Source: G963677325 sp963810555
Lineage (GTDB): Bacteria; Bacteroidota; Bacteroidia; Bacteroidales; Prolixibacteraceae
Reading direction: 5' to 3'
DNA length: 64,000 nucleotides
NCBI GenBank assembly: GCA_963810555.1
Contig: CAWENX010000010.1
Location: 1-64,000, forward strand
Shown: one piece after another, positions 1 through 10,475 of the stretch
How the letters are laid out: each line of letters begins with the position of its first letter
How positions within the stretch are numbered: the stretch's first letter is position 1
Position numbers and translations under genes: made by a program
Notes under the pieces: generated by a model
The model's database searches: none
Told to the model about the DNA's origin: nothing
The model's input: only the letters and a program-made list of their open reading frames with translations

Positions 1-151
1 AGATTGAGACAACTCCACTGAGCCATTCCCTCTTAATTCCTATAATAATAAATATTATTGAAACACTTAGAAGAAGTACGGCTGACCCTTTAAATATTAA
101 ACTTAGAGTTGATAGCCAGCTAAAATCTATTTTCTCCTTATTAGTTGCCAT
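1..151 (-). CDS. Partial membrane protein, N-terminus only
   Basis: An open frame on the minus strand begins with ATG at 151 and runs off the left edge without a stop, giving about 50 residues. It starts MATNKEKIDFSW and then has one hydrophobic segment (about residues 24-40, rich in Leu, Val and Ile) followed by basic residues, as in a small inner-membrane protein. No family is recognisable from this part. It is divergent from the SH3 lipoprotein gene at 301. The alternative is a chance open frame, but the clean transmembrane-plus-positive pattern favours a gene. Confidence 0.5.
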   Translation of the reverse strand, partial: MATNKEKIDFSWLSTLSLIFKGSAVLLLSVSIIFIIIGIKREWLSGVVSI

Positions 152-300
152 AGTTTTTATTTGAAAATTACAAATTATTTCCGACATTTGATTTCAGTGG
201 TACTTCCTTCTTACATTGACTTTCACATCACAATGCACGGATGTAGCAAGACTTCTATACGGAAATGTCACTTTTAATTTGTGATATATATTTCTCTAAT

Positions 301-894
301 ATGAAAAAACTAATTTATTACCTAAGCTTATCATTATTACTGGTTTCATGTTCTGGGAATGAGAACAACACTTCAACCAAAATAATTAATTCTAATAATG
401 ACCAGATCAAAATCATTGAAATTAGAGCACCCAATAAAGATGGAATAACTATAAAAAAGGGACCAGGAACAAATTATGCTCCGGATGAAAGTGGCCAATT
501 GATGAAGGGAGAAAAGATCTATGTTTTAGAAGAAAACAATGGTTGGATTAAGTTTAGAGTTACTGCTAATGATGTCGGATGGTCCGGTTGGGTGAAAAAA
601 GATCTGACTGTTTTGGTATCAAGTGAAGGAAACTCAAAAAATGATAATGACATTAATACGTTAAAAGAATCTGGCTTGCTTATAAATGTCAATCCTCAGT
701 TAAATGAGGCCTTTGTAAATCCTGCTATTTGGAATGGATTATTATATCAGACTAAAGAAAACTGTGGTAGAATTTTAGCATTTTATTGTGGAAATAAGAA
801 AGGTACCAATTTGAACTGGGTAGATATAAAAGATTCATATTCCGGTAAAAAATTGGCTAAGTATAGTGAAAGTTGGGGTTTTAAGGTCTATTAA
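301..894 (+). CDS. SH3-like domain lipoprotein
   Basis: A predicted exported lipoprotein of about 197 residues. I chose the ATG at 301 rather than the upstream one at 265 because it begins MKKLIYYLSLSLLLVSC, a typical lipoprotein signal with a lipobox Cys, whereas the upstream part adds an unrelated leader. Residues about 35-105 look like a bacterial SH3 (SH3_3/SH3b) domain: the stretch with KKGPGTNYAPDESGQL, then GEKIYVLEENNGW and VGWSGWVKK matches the usual Gly/Trp pattern. The last 80 residues, with two Cys and several Trp, are not recognised. SH3b domains usually bind cell-wall peptides or mediate protein contacts; the target here is unknown. It stands alone among small orphan genes. Confidence 0.72.
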   Translation: MKKLIYYLSLSLLLVSCSGNENNTSTKIINSNNDQIKIIEIRAPNKDGITIKKGPGTNYAPDESGQLMKGEKIYVLEENNGWIKFRVTANDVGWSGWVKKDLTVLVSSEGNSKNDNDINTLKESGLLINVNPQLNEAFVNPAIWNGLLYQTKENCGRILAFYCGNKKGTNLNWVDIKDSYSGKKLAKYSESWGFKVY

Positions 895-950
895 TTCACA
901 ATGATTGCAGCTAACAATCCACATCAATTCAATCAGGAGATGCCGCTTTT

Positions 951-1304
951 TTATTGAATTATTCTAATCTCATGTGTTTCCTTGTCAACCTCACAAAAGC
1001 CAGCTTCAATTAGCAGAGGTATTATATAACTAAGACATTGAGGATGAATTTTTTTCCTTATTAAAGTTTCTTTTTTTAAAGCGTAACCTATTGAATATTT
1101 TGGAGGATTTTCCCAGTTCGTACCCATTAAAGCAGGGCATACACGTAACATAACAGATTTTATTTTTCCTATAAGTTCATTATCAAGTTTAAATGAGGTC
1201 TTCCCGTCTTTTGAAGCTTTAAAAACCTGTAAACCTTCTTCCAATGAGCCGATATACTCATATCTTACTCTTTTAATAGGTGTTTGTGCATATTTCTTTT
1301 CCAT
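951..1304 (-). CDS. Hypothetical protein
   Basis: A 117-residue soluble protein without signal peptide or membrane segment; I do not recognise the family. It is basic and mixed alpha/beta in character (MEKKYAQTPIKRVRYEYIG at the start, EVDKETHEIRIIQ at the end). It is convergent with the SH3 lipoprotein gene, with 56 bases between the stops, and lies downstream of the gene at 1376-1960 in the same orientation, 71 bases away. The reading frame is uninterrupted and shows normal low-GC codon use, so it is probably real. Function cannot be stated. Confidence 0.55.
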   Translation of the reverse strand: MEKKYAQTPIKRVRYEYIGSLEEGLQVFKASKDGKTSFKLDNELIGKIKSVMLRVCPALMGTNWENPPKYSIGYALKKETLIRKKIHPQCLSYIIPLLIEAGFCEVDKETHEIRIIQ

Positions 1305-1375
1305 TTATTTTTAGCATTGTACGTGTTAGACGTTTGGCAGTTTCTTTGTCCGTTAGATTTTGCTTTTATGACAAA

Positions 1376-1960
1376 TCAGAGGTCATCTATGGCTTTTGCT
1401 TTTATTATCTCACTATTAATTTTGTCATAATATGCTAACATTACGCAACAAGCCATATCATTGTTTTCGATTGATAACTGAATACTCCCTTTTTCTGTTT
1501 CATAGGTTGTGCAATATTTACATCTGTTCATTTTAACTTCGTGCATTTTGGAATTATCATCGTCTGGACCATAATTGGATTGGAACTTTTCCACACACTC
1601 AGACGGTTTGCCGTATTTTTCCGTTAACATTTCTTTCAATGAAAAGTAATTAGACGAAAGTAAAGACCAAGTAGGACTCTCTGGAAATATAACTGTTATT
1701 TTGCTAACTAAGTCCTTCTGTTTTAGAGTTGCTACTCCTACAATACAATTTTTATACGCAGCAAAATCACCATTTAACATTGCGACCCCATCTTCTGTGC
1801 CTATGTGGGTAAATCCGTTTTGTTTCATCTTTGAAACATACTCATTGAGTGTTCCATCAATAGGAACTCCTTTAAAGGTAAGGTGGGCAGACGATTGAAT
1901 TTGAGCAAATGAACTCATTGCAATAAATGCAAGAATCAGTGAGATTATTATTTTCTTCAT
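1376..1960 (-). CDS. Exported hypothetical protein
   Basis: A 194-residue protein starting MKKIIISLILAFIAMSSFAQ, a clear signal peptide with cleavage expected after the Ala before Gln, so it should reach the periplasm. The mature part has the feel of the small beta-rich periplasmic proteins common in Bacteroidota: a segment with FKGVPIDGTLNEYVSKMKQ near the N-terminus, then VSKITVIFPESPTWSLL and a YGKPSECVEKF segment, with six to seven Cys. I do not know a named domain for it. It may be co-transcribed with the gene at 951-1304. Confidence 0.6.
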   Translation of the reverse strand: MKKIIISLILAFIAMSSFAQIQSSAHLTFKGVPIDGTLNEYVSKMKQNGFTHIGTEDGVAMLNGDFAAYKNCIVGVATLKQKDLVSKITVIFPESPTWSLLSSNYFSLKEMLTEKYGKPSECVEKFQSNYGPDDDNSKMHEVKMNRCKYCTTYETEKGSIQLSIENNDMACCVMLAYYDKINSEIIKAKAIDDL

Positions 1961-2347
1961 ATCGTTATAGATTTATGTCATTTTAGATAGTTAACATTTT
2001 GTTGTAACACCGGGCTGCCTCTGTCTCGCTGCTGACGGCTAAGTTGTTTATAGGTATAAGAAAAGTATTCTTAATATTCCAAAATGATTAGATATATAAT
2101 GTTGGTTATAATACTTTTAAACCAAAAGTAAAAGATATTTCTTCCTTAAGCAAAAAAAAATTGTTTCTGGCCCTAGGGGTTTTAATTTTGATTTGCCACA
2201 ACTGAATAGCACTTATCATTTGTAGCGAAACGGGAACCCGGCTTTAATGAGTTGGATTCTTTATTGAAAAAATATTTGACTCGTGTTATTGTCTTTTATA
2301 ACTTTAACATAACTAACATTCCTAACCATTCTAACTAACCAATTTAA
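1961..2347. other. Intergenic stretch, 387 bases
   Basis: It holds no gene I can support. A GC-richer patch at about 2010-2045 stands out in otherwise AT-rich DNA; I see no convincing long palindrome in it. A run of nine A (2151-2159) sits inside a short open segment that encodes a Lys-then-hydrophobic peptide but has no clear start. The final 80 bases before 2348 presumably contain the promoter for the T9SS gene. Confidence 0.4.
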
Positions 2348-3935
2348 ATGAAACGTATTTTAATTTTAATATTACTTTTCTGTCTAATCCCAATGAAACT
2401 CATCTCACAATATCAGAGTAGAGTCGATATTGTTTATATCTACAAATGGGAACGGCAAATACTTTGATAAACTGAAGACAAAGGCACAAAGGGATAGCAT
2501 GGTGCAAGCAAAATTATTTGAAGATTGGGTAGACACTATCTCCCCTAATGGTGCATGGGTTTGTGCTAACTATGCATCTCAACTTGTAACAAATTTCTAT
2601 GGAGCAAACTCTGTATTAAATTATAATGGTTACAATGGGTCTGATTTAGATTCCATATATTTTAATCAAGGCACTCTTAAAGATAATGGTAAATATGGTC
2701 TGCCTGTTACTTACGTTTCAATTAGTTTTGATAATGCTGAATATGGGCATGCAATGAATGCCATTCTTACAGGTGACAACGCATTAAATTGGAACGACTG
2801 GAATTTTATTGAACCTCAATTCGATCAAATGAATGTTCAACCTGGTCAGGCATACATGCCTGGAGTTTTTTCATACGGTAATTCATTAGATACTGTAAAC
2901 GGATATATTAATATTCTAAATCCCAAAAATGGAGGCATATTGGTTGAGTTCAGAATAAAGAATGGAGTGCCAACTTTAGTCTATAACGAAAATTTAGACA
3001 TGATTGGTGTTCCATCTCCTCTTCTTATAAATAAAAGAGATAGTCTACCTCCGGGAATGTTCATTTCATCGCCAATTAGAGATTATTTTTATAACATAAA
3101 TCCCAAATTAAGTTATACATTTTCAGATTCTACACTAAAAGAAGTCTGGTATTGTTTTGATAATGTAAATTCAAAAAACTATCTATATCAAGACAGGTAT
3201 GAATATCAAGTAATTGGTCAAGATTATTGTTATGATTGTACGGAGCCATACTGGTATGATGTCTATGGTATAGTACTAATAGATTCTACTTGTGGAAACA
3301 GAAATATAAATCTTAATGAAGGTAATCATAAATTGATTATTTCAGCCAATGACTATTTTAATAATAAAATTACAGATACAATAAATTTCAATATTGATAA
3401 AACTCCGCCAATAATATACACTACATCACCAATACCGGGATTCGTATATAAGGAGGATCAGCTTTCTTTTAGTTATTTGCTTAGAGATAATAACTTAGAC
3501 TTAAAGAATTGTTATTTCAAATTTAATGGTGAAGTAAATTATTTTACGGACTCATTAAGTACAATTCTTATATACCCAAAGGAAGGTATGAATGAATTAG
3601 AAATATATGCACAAGATTTGGCTAAAAACAGTGTCGATAACATTATCACTTACGGTCATTATTCTATAAATGGAATATATGATACAAAAGAAAATATTAA
3701 TATTAAATTCTATCCAAATCCCGTCAGAAATTCTGGAGTATTTGAAATTGAAAATCATGAATATAAAGAAATTACGTTGACATTATATGATCTTCATGGA
3801 AAAGGAATATTGAAAAGAACATTTAGTAACACAAAAATTATAATTGATTTTTCTAATTTTCCTTCTGGGTTTATAACATACAATCTGAGTGATAAGAATG
3901 GATTAATTAAGTGTGGTACTATAATTAAGAAATAG
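2348..3935 (+). CDS. T9SS-sorted secreted protein with transglutaminase-like signature (frameshifted)
   Basis: The signal peptide (MKRILILILLFCLIPMKLISQ, ATG at 2348) is in a different frame from the 500-residue body, which is open from about 2427; one single-base indel near 2420-2430 joins them. The body opens with a segment that has GAWVCANYASQ (Cys about residue 45 of the body), YGHAMNAILTGD (His about 107) and WNDWNFIEPQ (Asp/Glu about 123-128). This order resembles the Cys-His-Asp/Glu centre of transglutaminase-like cysteine enzymes. Ig-like beta repeats follow (SPIRDYFYNINPKL and SPIPGFVYKEDQL segments). The end (YPNPVRNSG, LYDLHGK, FPSGFITYNL) is a type A T9SS sorting domain, so the protein is exported to the cell surface or medium. 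The enzymatic role is inference; it may bind rather than cut. Confidence 0.66.
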
Positions 3936-3951
3936 CTGTATATTAAGATTT

Positions 3952-4012
3952 TAATTGACCCCCAATTCAGAAATATTTGACCCCCTATCCAAGCTAATTG
4001 CCCCCCCTAAAA
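3952..4012. repeat. Tandem TTGACCCCC-type motifs, possible IS21-family end
   Basis: Three related motifs, TTGACCCCC, TTGACCCCC and TTGCCCCCC, occur at roughly 20-base spacing just left of the IS1634 element. Repeated TTGACCCCC-like motifs are typical of the termini of IS21-family elements in Bacteroidota. No istA or istB gene is present, so at most this is a solo end left behind. The assignment is tentative. Confidence 0.35.
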
Positions 4013-4042
4013 GAGCAAGTTTTTGCTCCTGACTTGTCCATT

Positions 4043-5533
4043 TTAGTGCGGCAATTTCAGAGATCTGAGGTATCCTAATGTCTTCTCATTGTGTTTTGAT
4101 CTTATTCTTGTCTCTTTGTTTGTTATTTTATTAAGCATCCTGGCATCTGTCACTTTTTTGCATTCCGTTGTAAACTTTCTAACAGAGTCTCCTGTAGCCA
4201 ATTCAATGTGCTTTGACACCACCAGCGCCATAAAACAGATTAAGATGTGAAGATTTATAGGATCTTCCTTGAAGTGAAATATGGGTCTTGTTTGTAAATC
4301 GTGCTTCGATATTCTGAAGGCTTGCTCCACTCTGTATAGTTCGTGATAACGCTTGATGATTGTTTGGTTACTTGCAACATTCTCGTCCAAGTTGGTATAG
4401 TAGCCCTTGATCCCCAGAAGTTTTTTTGATTTCTCAATCAAGGCCTGATTAAGCACTACCTGCTCCCCAGTGGTTTTGATAAACTTTACCTTTTTGCCTT
4501 TTGAGGGAGTTTCGATAATGGCCCGAGCCTTCTCAATTTGCTTTTCCATCTCATACTTGTCTTTTCGGTAACGAATCGAAGAGTAAGCGCAAATCAAATA
4601 CCCATTATCTGTATTTATCCTGATGCTTTCCCCGTCCTCCCTGATAATGCTGCCATTAATCTGTTCAATCAAATCATTGGATAAGTTGCCCAGCCTTGCT
4701 CCAACAATGTAGTTGATGTTATTTGACAAAAGCTCCTGTATGTTGGTAGCGCTTATCATTGCTGCATCGGCAACCACAGTAAACTCTTTTACTGCGTGTT
4801 TCTTGATAAATGCGTTTACCACAGGTATTATTGTATGGCCTTCAAAGGTGTTGCCGGAAAAGATACTGTACGCTATTGGAAAGCCTTCTCTGGTAACCAT
4901 CAGGGCGACTAAAATCTGCGGCTGCTGCGATTTGTTGTCCTTGGAAAAGCCGTTTCTTCGTAGCTCGTCTTCCTCAAATGTTTCAAAGTATAAAGTGGTC
5001 ACATCGTAAAACAGCAGGTCAAAATCGAAGGCATAGTTGCTCTTGGCAAACTCCACAACAATACTCTCAATTTCTTCCTTCAGAAGAAGCCATTGCGGAG
5101 CAGATTGGTAATAGCTCTGCCTTCTATGCTTAATCCCAAAATAACTCTCTAAAAGCTCTATAGAACGCAGTTTTGAGGCGGGCTCTACAATCCTAATGGT
5201 TACCAAATCAAGCAGCAATTGTTTCCGTATCCTATCCAGACCTACCTGAGAAATCAGACCAGAGATTACCTCATAGAGAAAAGTAAAATACACACCCAAA
5301 AATTCAGTCTTGTCCAGATACAGGAGATTATCAAGCTTAGCCTCTTCAAACAAAGGAATTTCTGTATTGAAGTTCTTAATAACATCCTTGGCAACCAATT
5401 TCAGTGACTCCAATTCATTACTACTACTCGCAGAACCAATATGCTTAAATATAAAACGCTTGCCATTCTTGTAGTAAACTACTTGAACTGCATTAGCCCC
5501 AGATGCTGTTTTAACGACTCTTATACGTAGCAT
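4043..5533 (-). CDS. IS1634-family DDE transposase
   Basis: A 496-residue, uninterrupted transposase that catalyses cut-and-paste movement of the surrounding element. Family signs: FYDVTTLYFE around residue 175-185 (first catalytic Asp), a GFSKDNKSQQPQ segment, VVADAAM around 255 (second Asp), and the ELYRVEQAFRISKHDLQTR segment near residue 400, the YREK/E-type C-terminal catalytic motif. Length and motif order match IS1634 of the IS4-like superfamily. The stop lies a few bases inside the left inverted repeat and the ATG lies in the arm of a hairpin (see 5533-5559). The gene is intact, in contrast to the other IS genes of this window. Confidence 0.88.
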   Translation of the reverse strand: MLRIRVVKTASGANAVQVVYYKNGKRFIFKHIGSASSSNELESLKLVAKDVIKNFNTEIPLFEEAKLDNLLYLDKTEFLGVYFTFLYEVISGLISQVGLDRIRKQLLLDLVTIRIVEPASKLRSIELLESYFGIKHRRQSYYQSAPQWLLLKEEIESIVVEFAKSNYAFDFDLLFYDVTTLYFETFEEDELRRNGFSKDNKSQQPQILVALMVTREGFPIAYSIFSGNTFEGHTIIPVVNAFIKKHAVKEFTVVADAAMISATNIQELLSNNINYIVGARLGNLSNDLIEQINGSIIREDGESIRINTDNGYLICAYSSIRYRKDKYEMEKQIEKARAIIETPSKGKKVKFIKTTGEQVVLNQALIEKSKKLLGIKGYYTNLDENVASNQTIIKRYHELYRVEQAFRISKHDLQTRPIFHFKEDPINLHILICFMALVVSKHIELATGDSVRKFTTECKKVTDARMLNKITNKETRIRSKHNEKTLGYLRSLKLPH

Positions 5534-5559
5534 AAATTTACCTTAGTGCGGTAAATTTA
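5533..5559 (-). promoter_or_regulatory. Hairpin overlapping the transposase start codon
   Basis: A perfect 10-base inverted repeat (TAAATTTACC at 5533-5542, GGTAAATTTA at 5550-5559) with a 7-base loop. The inner arm begins at the first base of the transposase ATG, so in mRNA the region where a ribosome binding site should lie is folded. This is consistent with translational damping of transposase, as known for IS10 and IS50 read-through transcripts. It could also be a binding site for a dimeric protein. Confidence 0.5.
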
Positions 5560-5633
5560 AGATTTTTTCAGCGTAACCGCCTGATATACAATATTAATAT
5601 TTTTTTGTCTTAAAAGGGCGGACAAGTCAGGAA

Positions 5634-5827
5634 GCATTACCGGACAGTGCTTTTGAATACGTCAGGACCACGACAAAGAACGAGGGTTACTTGTTGTCAG
5701 ACACGGGTACCTGATTTATGAGAATTATTTTGGTAAAGGGCAGCGTGATGCGACACCCAATCTTGGATCGTGCGGCAAATCTTTCATATGCAAGGACACT
5801 GGAGTTAATTATAAATTCAATTACTGA
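5634..5827 (+). pseudogene. C-terminal gene remnant, frameshifted
   Basis: Immediately right of the IS, a plus-strand frame reads ALPDSAFEYVRTTTKNEGYLL, then shifts by one base near 5705-5712 and continues as YENYFGKGQRDATPNLG and KDTGVNYKFNY up to a stop at 5825-5827. The two pieces read as one continuous protein end, so this is a gene tail cut off by rearrangement or by the IS. I do not recognise the family. No matching 5' part is seen left of the IS. Confidence 0.4.
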
Positions 5828-5865
5828 TAAGAATAAATGACATGAGGTATCATTTTTAAATGCCG

Positions 5866-8278
5866 TTATTTATTCTTAACATATTTATCCATCCAGTTAA
5901 GTACCTCCCAGTGTTTATGCAAAATTGATTCGCGGGCTGCATAGCCATGACTCTCATTTGGAAGGAGAACAAGCCTTACCGTGGCTCCGAATCCTTTTAA
6001 CGCGGCAAAAAATCTTTCGCTCTGGATTGGAAAGGTCCCTTCATTGTTATCGGCAGTGCCATGAATAAGCATAATCGGGTCTTTGACTTTATCTGCATAC
6101 ATAAACGGTGACATTGTGTTGTAAACAGCAGGTGCTTCCCAGTAACTTCGCCTTTCACTCTGAAATCCAAATGGGGTAAGAGTTCTGTTATAGGCTCCGC
6201 TTTCTGCTATTCCGGCGGCAAATAAACGTGTATGGGCAATCAGGTTGGCAGCCATGAAAGCTCCGTATGAGTGTCCGCTTACCGCAACACGGTTCCGGTC
6301 CGTAACTCCCAGTTCAACTGCTTTATTTATAGCAGCTTCAGCATTTGCTGTCAGCTGTTCAATATAAGTATCATTTGGCTCCATGCCATCAATCTTTACA
6401 ATCGGAAAAGCAGCGTCCATCAGTATTGCGTATCCCTGCGTCAAATATACCAGGGCTGATTCCGGACTTACTCTGATAAATGTCCAGGGAGATCCGCTTA
6501 CCTGGCCTGCTGCAGCCGGATCAATATATTCGCGGGGATATGCCCACAGCAAAGTTGGCAGCGGTCCTTCTTTTTCCCTGTTATAACCTGCGGGAAGGTA
6601 AAGCATGAAAGAGAGTTCCACCCCATCATTTCTTTTATATTTTACCAGTTCTTTGGTGATCCCCATAAGTTGCGGATATGGATTTTCAAATTTTGTTACC
6701 TGTGTCAGCCTGCCATTCTTTAAGTTCCTGATAAAATAATTCGGAACTTCGGTTTTGGATTGTCTGCTTGTAAGTAAAAGATTTTTGGAGATATCGATAA
6801 ATGAAATTGCCGTCTCATAGTAAGGAGCTTCTGATCTCCAAAGTCTTGTGGACTTACCGGATGAAATATCATATTTGTCAATGAAAGGACAATCTCCTTC
6901 GGGAGAGGCTCCGGTTCCTTTAAGGAAAAGACTTTTCCCCTTGTCTGTAAAAAGAAGCACTGATCTGCCAAAGGAATTCCGGTCAGTCATAAAAGTGCCG
7001 GGATCTGCATATTTATCATCCGAATTATATTCCTGAATTTTTTTGGGTGGTTGCAGGGGATCTGACGGATTAAATGAACTTATAACAACATTTCTGGTTT
7101 TGCTTAGTTTTTCCGATACTAATGCGTAATCATCTTTACCCCAGGTAATACCACCATAACGCAATTCTGTGGCAACCAGTTTTGAAGGGTTATCAGTGAA
7201 AGGTGCATTAAGTACAAAAACCTGATCGTGATAAGGCATTTGATTTTGATAATTTCCTCCATCCAGGGCCTCAACCCATATTACTGCAGCCGGTTTGTCC
7301 GGTCTCCATTCAAATGACCTGCGTCCCGGCAAAATAACATCATATCCCCTTGGGATATCTTCAATCAGAGGTTCTGTCACCAGTGTTTTTATAATGTTGC
7401 CTTTGATATCCCATATCTGAGTCGTTGACGGGAAATTATTGTAAGGTACCATATAAGAAAAGGGCCGGTTTATTAATGTTATCATAAGATACTTTCCATC
7501 AGGGGATGGAGATATTTCAGTTATCATTGCCGGATTCCCAAGACTGACTGATCCGGTCCCATCCCAAAGCATAAGTTGCGATTTTGCGTGAAATTCAAAT
7601 ATTAATTCATCGGTGGCATCCTTAAGTAGGTCCTGGTAGGTTCGTGCCTGCCCTTTCTTTCCGATGTTTTCCATAACAACAGGGCCTGTAGGAATCATAG
7701 CTGGGAACAGGTTCTTTTTCCCGTCAGGATCATTGGCACAATAAACGATGCTCTTGTTATCAGAAAGCCAGTTAAATGAATTACCAAATACCATATTTAT
7801 CCCATCTGCTATCTTATTGACAGTTAAGGTTTGAACATCACAAACCCACAAGCTCAATTGAGGTGGATTTTGTATTTGTAAAAGCAAATTTTTTCCCGTC
7901 ACCGGACCATACAGGGAAGCCAAGTCTGGGATTATCCGGCAGCTCAGTAATTTCCCGGATGTCAGCTCCGTCAATATTCATTATTCTGAAATTCTTAAAA
8001 TATGTCTGGCGGCTGGGACCGTTTGTGGCAGGATTAATACGTAGTCCTGCCAGCTTTAATTCAGGGGCGGAAAGTTCTTCAATGGTGATGAGACCTGATC
8101 TTTCGGAAAGGATGATCCGGGATTTGTCGGGGCTCACTGAAACTCCCGGTGTTTGAGCAGCATCAACAATTTTTACGATATCATCCGGTGGTGTCTGATA
8201 TTTCAATGGCTCCCGGGCAGTGATATTAGAAATATCTGCCAATAAGCACGATATAATAATAAATAATCTAAAAATCAT
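5866..8278 (-). CDS. S9-family serine peptidase, glutamyl-peptidase-like (one frameshift)
   Basis: Two overlapping frames form one protein of about 803 residues, the usual length for this family. The first (from ATG 8278) has a signal peptide (MIFRLFIIISCLLADISNITA) and the start of a beta-propeller; the second carries the rest. They join at about 7850, where removal of one base gives a continuous SIELWVCDVQT. The C-terminal third is an alpha/beta-hydrolase with nucleophile motif GHSYGAFM, Asp in the HGTADNNEG segment and His in NESHGY. GHSYGAF is typical of the S9 subgroup that includes plant chloroplast glutamyl peptidase. It probably degrades peptides in the periplasm. The frameshift may be a sequence error, because both halves are well conserved. 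Confidence 0.8.
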
Positions 8279-8425
8279 AGTATTGGAATTTAATAGATTA
8301 GTTTAAAATAACGCAGTTATAAATTTACATAATCAAAAGATCAGAACTTCAGATAATTCCGGAAAAAGAAGTATTTTTTTCTGTTTAATTCGGGTATGGC
8401 TTTTTTATGGTATCCGAATTTATAT

Positions 8426-10344
8426 TTATTTCCTTTTAAGGAATACTTTTGCCACTCTTCTTTCCTGTCCTTTTGATAAGACCACTATATAAATTCCCGG
8501 GGAAAGAGACGAAACATCAAATTCAAGGGTATTGTCCTCCACAAGTTTACTTAGCACCGGAATACCTTTAATATTATACAAATCCGCTTTCCATGAAATA
8601 AATTCATTGCTGAGCAGTATTTTAATTACATTACCGGAAAGAATTACATCCAGGGGTTCTGTGCTCCCGGAAACACTTGTTATGCCTGTTACTGTCCATC
8701 CTTTAGCCTTTAAATTATCAAGACAGACTAAACCTGCGGAGGAGGGTGCTGCATTCATGCTTATATCGAGAAAACCATTCGATTGACCTGCTTCATCAAG
8801 AGTATTTAAGACATAGTCAGTCTGCGACCCGGTCAACCCACAATCCATTAAAAGGACATTGGTTAAATTATCAGCGGTACCCAGGTCTAAGGAAGCCAGC
8901 GGATTACCGGACAGGTTGAAGAGCCTTAAACTTGTACAACCACTTATGTCAGCACTTGTATAATGGTTATTATATGATTCAATACTTTGAATAACAGAAC
9001 TGTGGCAGATAAATGCTCCGGTCTGATTATCATCCCATGTCAGTAATTCCCTCAATAAAGGAAATTTTGTCAGATCAGGCAGGGTTACGGTTAATTGCGG
9101 GTTAGACCTGATACATATATGCCATAATACAGCTCCGGTTGAACCCCAGTTTATCGAAGTATAATCGTTACTTGCGGCCCTCAGGTCCTCCAGTGCCGGA
9201 CAGCCAGACAAATCAAGAGCATTTAAATTACAGGCCTCAACACAAAGTCTCTCCAGAACAGGATGAGTACCTAAACTAAATGTTGATAAATTGGCGCAAT
9301 TGAGTAATTCAACAAACTTTAAAGCCGTAAATTCACTCAAATCCAATTCAGTCAAAGGATTATAACTTGCGCATAAATATTCCAGAGTGCTTTTTACCAA
9401 AGATAAATTTTGAAACTCTGTAACGTTCTGTTTGGCTACCATTGCAAAACCACCATATCCCCCATCAAGGGCATCATAACCAACATTAATGCCTTTTAAT
9501 GCAGACCAGGGTGTTACCTTCAGATAATTATGCCATGACCCGACACTGCCATAATCTTTGACAGGTGTAGCAGACGCACTTAGAGAACCATCATCAAAAA
9601 TCCATTCTATAACAGCAGTGCCGGCAACTTCAATAACAGGGGCAAACACAGCGCCGACACTTTGAATATTTATTACATCAGAAGGTGTTTGTACGGGAGG
9701 AGTTATCTCACCTTCAATAATTAATTTCCCCCATTCGGTATCACCTCCCCATCCGCCAACAGCAACCTGACGATCTTTATCCGGAGGTGCAGTCAGATTA
9801 TAGGAATATAAAGCATTATCTGATGAAGATTTTGCCGTTATGTCTGTACCGGTAATATTAACGTCAATGGTATATTTATTATTTAAAACAATGGCAGGTG
9901 CAGGAAGAGAGGAAGTGCTTCCGTTCTCTAACCAGATATTTCCGTTAGCTTTATAGATAAGTCCGATAATTTCCGGGGGATTAAAATCAGAACCCGTCCA
10001 GCCAAGCACATTTGTTACAATATTCAAGTGGGCAATAGAAGAGTTAAGCGCTTTTGCATCCTGTGCATATATCCTGCTGCATTTTATTAATTGTTTCCAG
10101 ACGACAGACCTTACTGATACCAGACCTCCTGTAACGGTAACAATATTATTTCCGCGAACCAGATTTGATCCATTGGTTGATATCCAGTCCAATAATTGAG
10201 AATCATCCGACCAGTCATATTCGACTCTGATCTTTGTATCACTCACCAGGTTACCTGGCCATGTAAACCAAGATCAGGATGGATCTGACCATAAAGAATA
10301 AAGGAAATATTAATTAATGCCAGAAATATTAATGCCCTTTTCAT
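8426..10344 (-). CDS. LRR-containing T9SS-secreted protein, copy A (one frameshift)
   Basis: Starts MKRALIFLALINISFILYGQ (ATG at 10344), a signal peptide, and is thrown out of frame at about 10256, where one G present in the duplicate at 43.3 kb is missing. The rest is open for 606 residues. Order: a lectin-like beta-sandwich (about 30-180, with NVLGWTGSDFNPPEIIGLIY and VAVGGWGGDTEWGKL), a PKD-like segment, then irregular leucine-rich repeats (LTELDLSEFTALKFVEL, LNALDLSGCPALEDLRA, ADISGCTSLRLFNLSGN), and a type A T9SS sorting domain at the end (SSLSPGIYIVVLSKGQ). A surface adhesin or glycan-binding role is likely. Its neighbour on the left is the S9 peptidase, 147 bases away. Confidence 0.75.
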
Positions 10345-10475
10345 AAAGATAAAGATTAACGTCTTGTGCGGTTGATAAGAAAATAAAAAAGTTAATAACC
10401 TATCATGAAAAAAGTTATGTATAATACTGATATACAGCATATTAGAAGTGTATTTACCAAATATATACTTCAGAT

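Larger units (their letters stand above)
4027..5632 (-). mobile_element. IS1634-family insertion sequence
   Basis: An element of about 1.6 kb bounded by 13-base perfect inverted repeats: TCCTGACTTGTCC at 4027-4039 and its complement at 5620-5632, with an imperfect extension (TGCT against TGCTT) outward. It contains one full-length transposase gene. I cannot identify a clear target-site duplication. The left flank is the TTGACCCCC motif cluster, and the right flank is a broken gene tail, so the insertion site may itself be a composite of older elements. Confidence 0.75.

Noticed and set aside
2005..2050. GC-rich patch near small orphan genes as a possible integron attC site
   Set aside because: I could not find paired core sites or a stem of the required shape, and there is no integrase.
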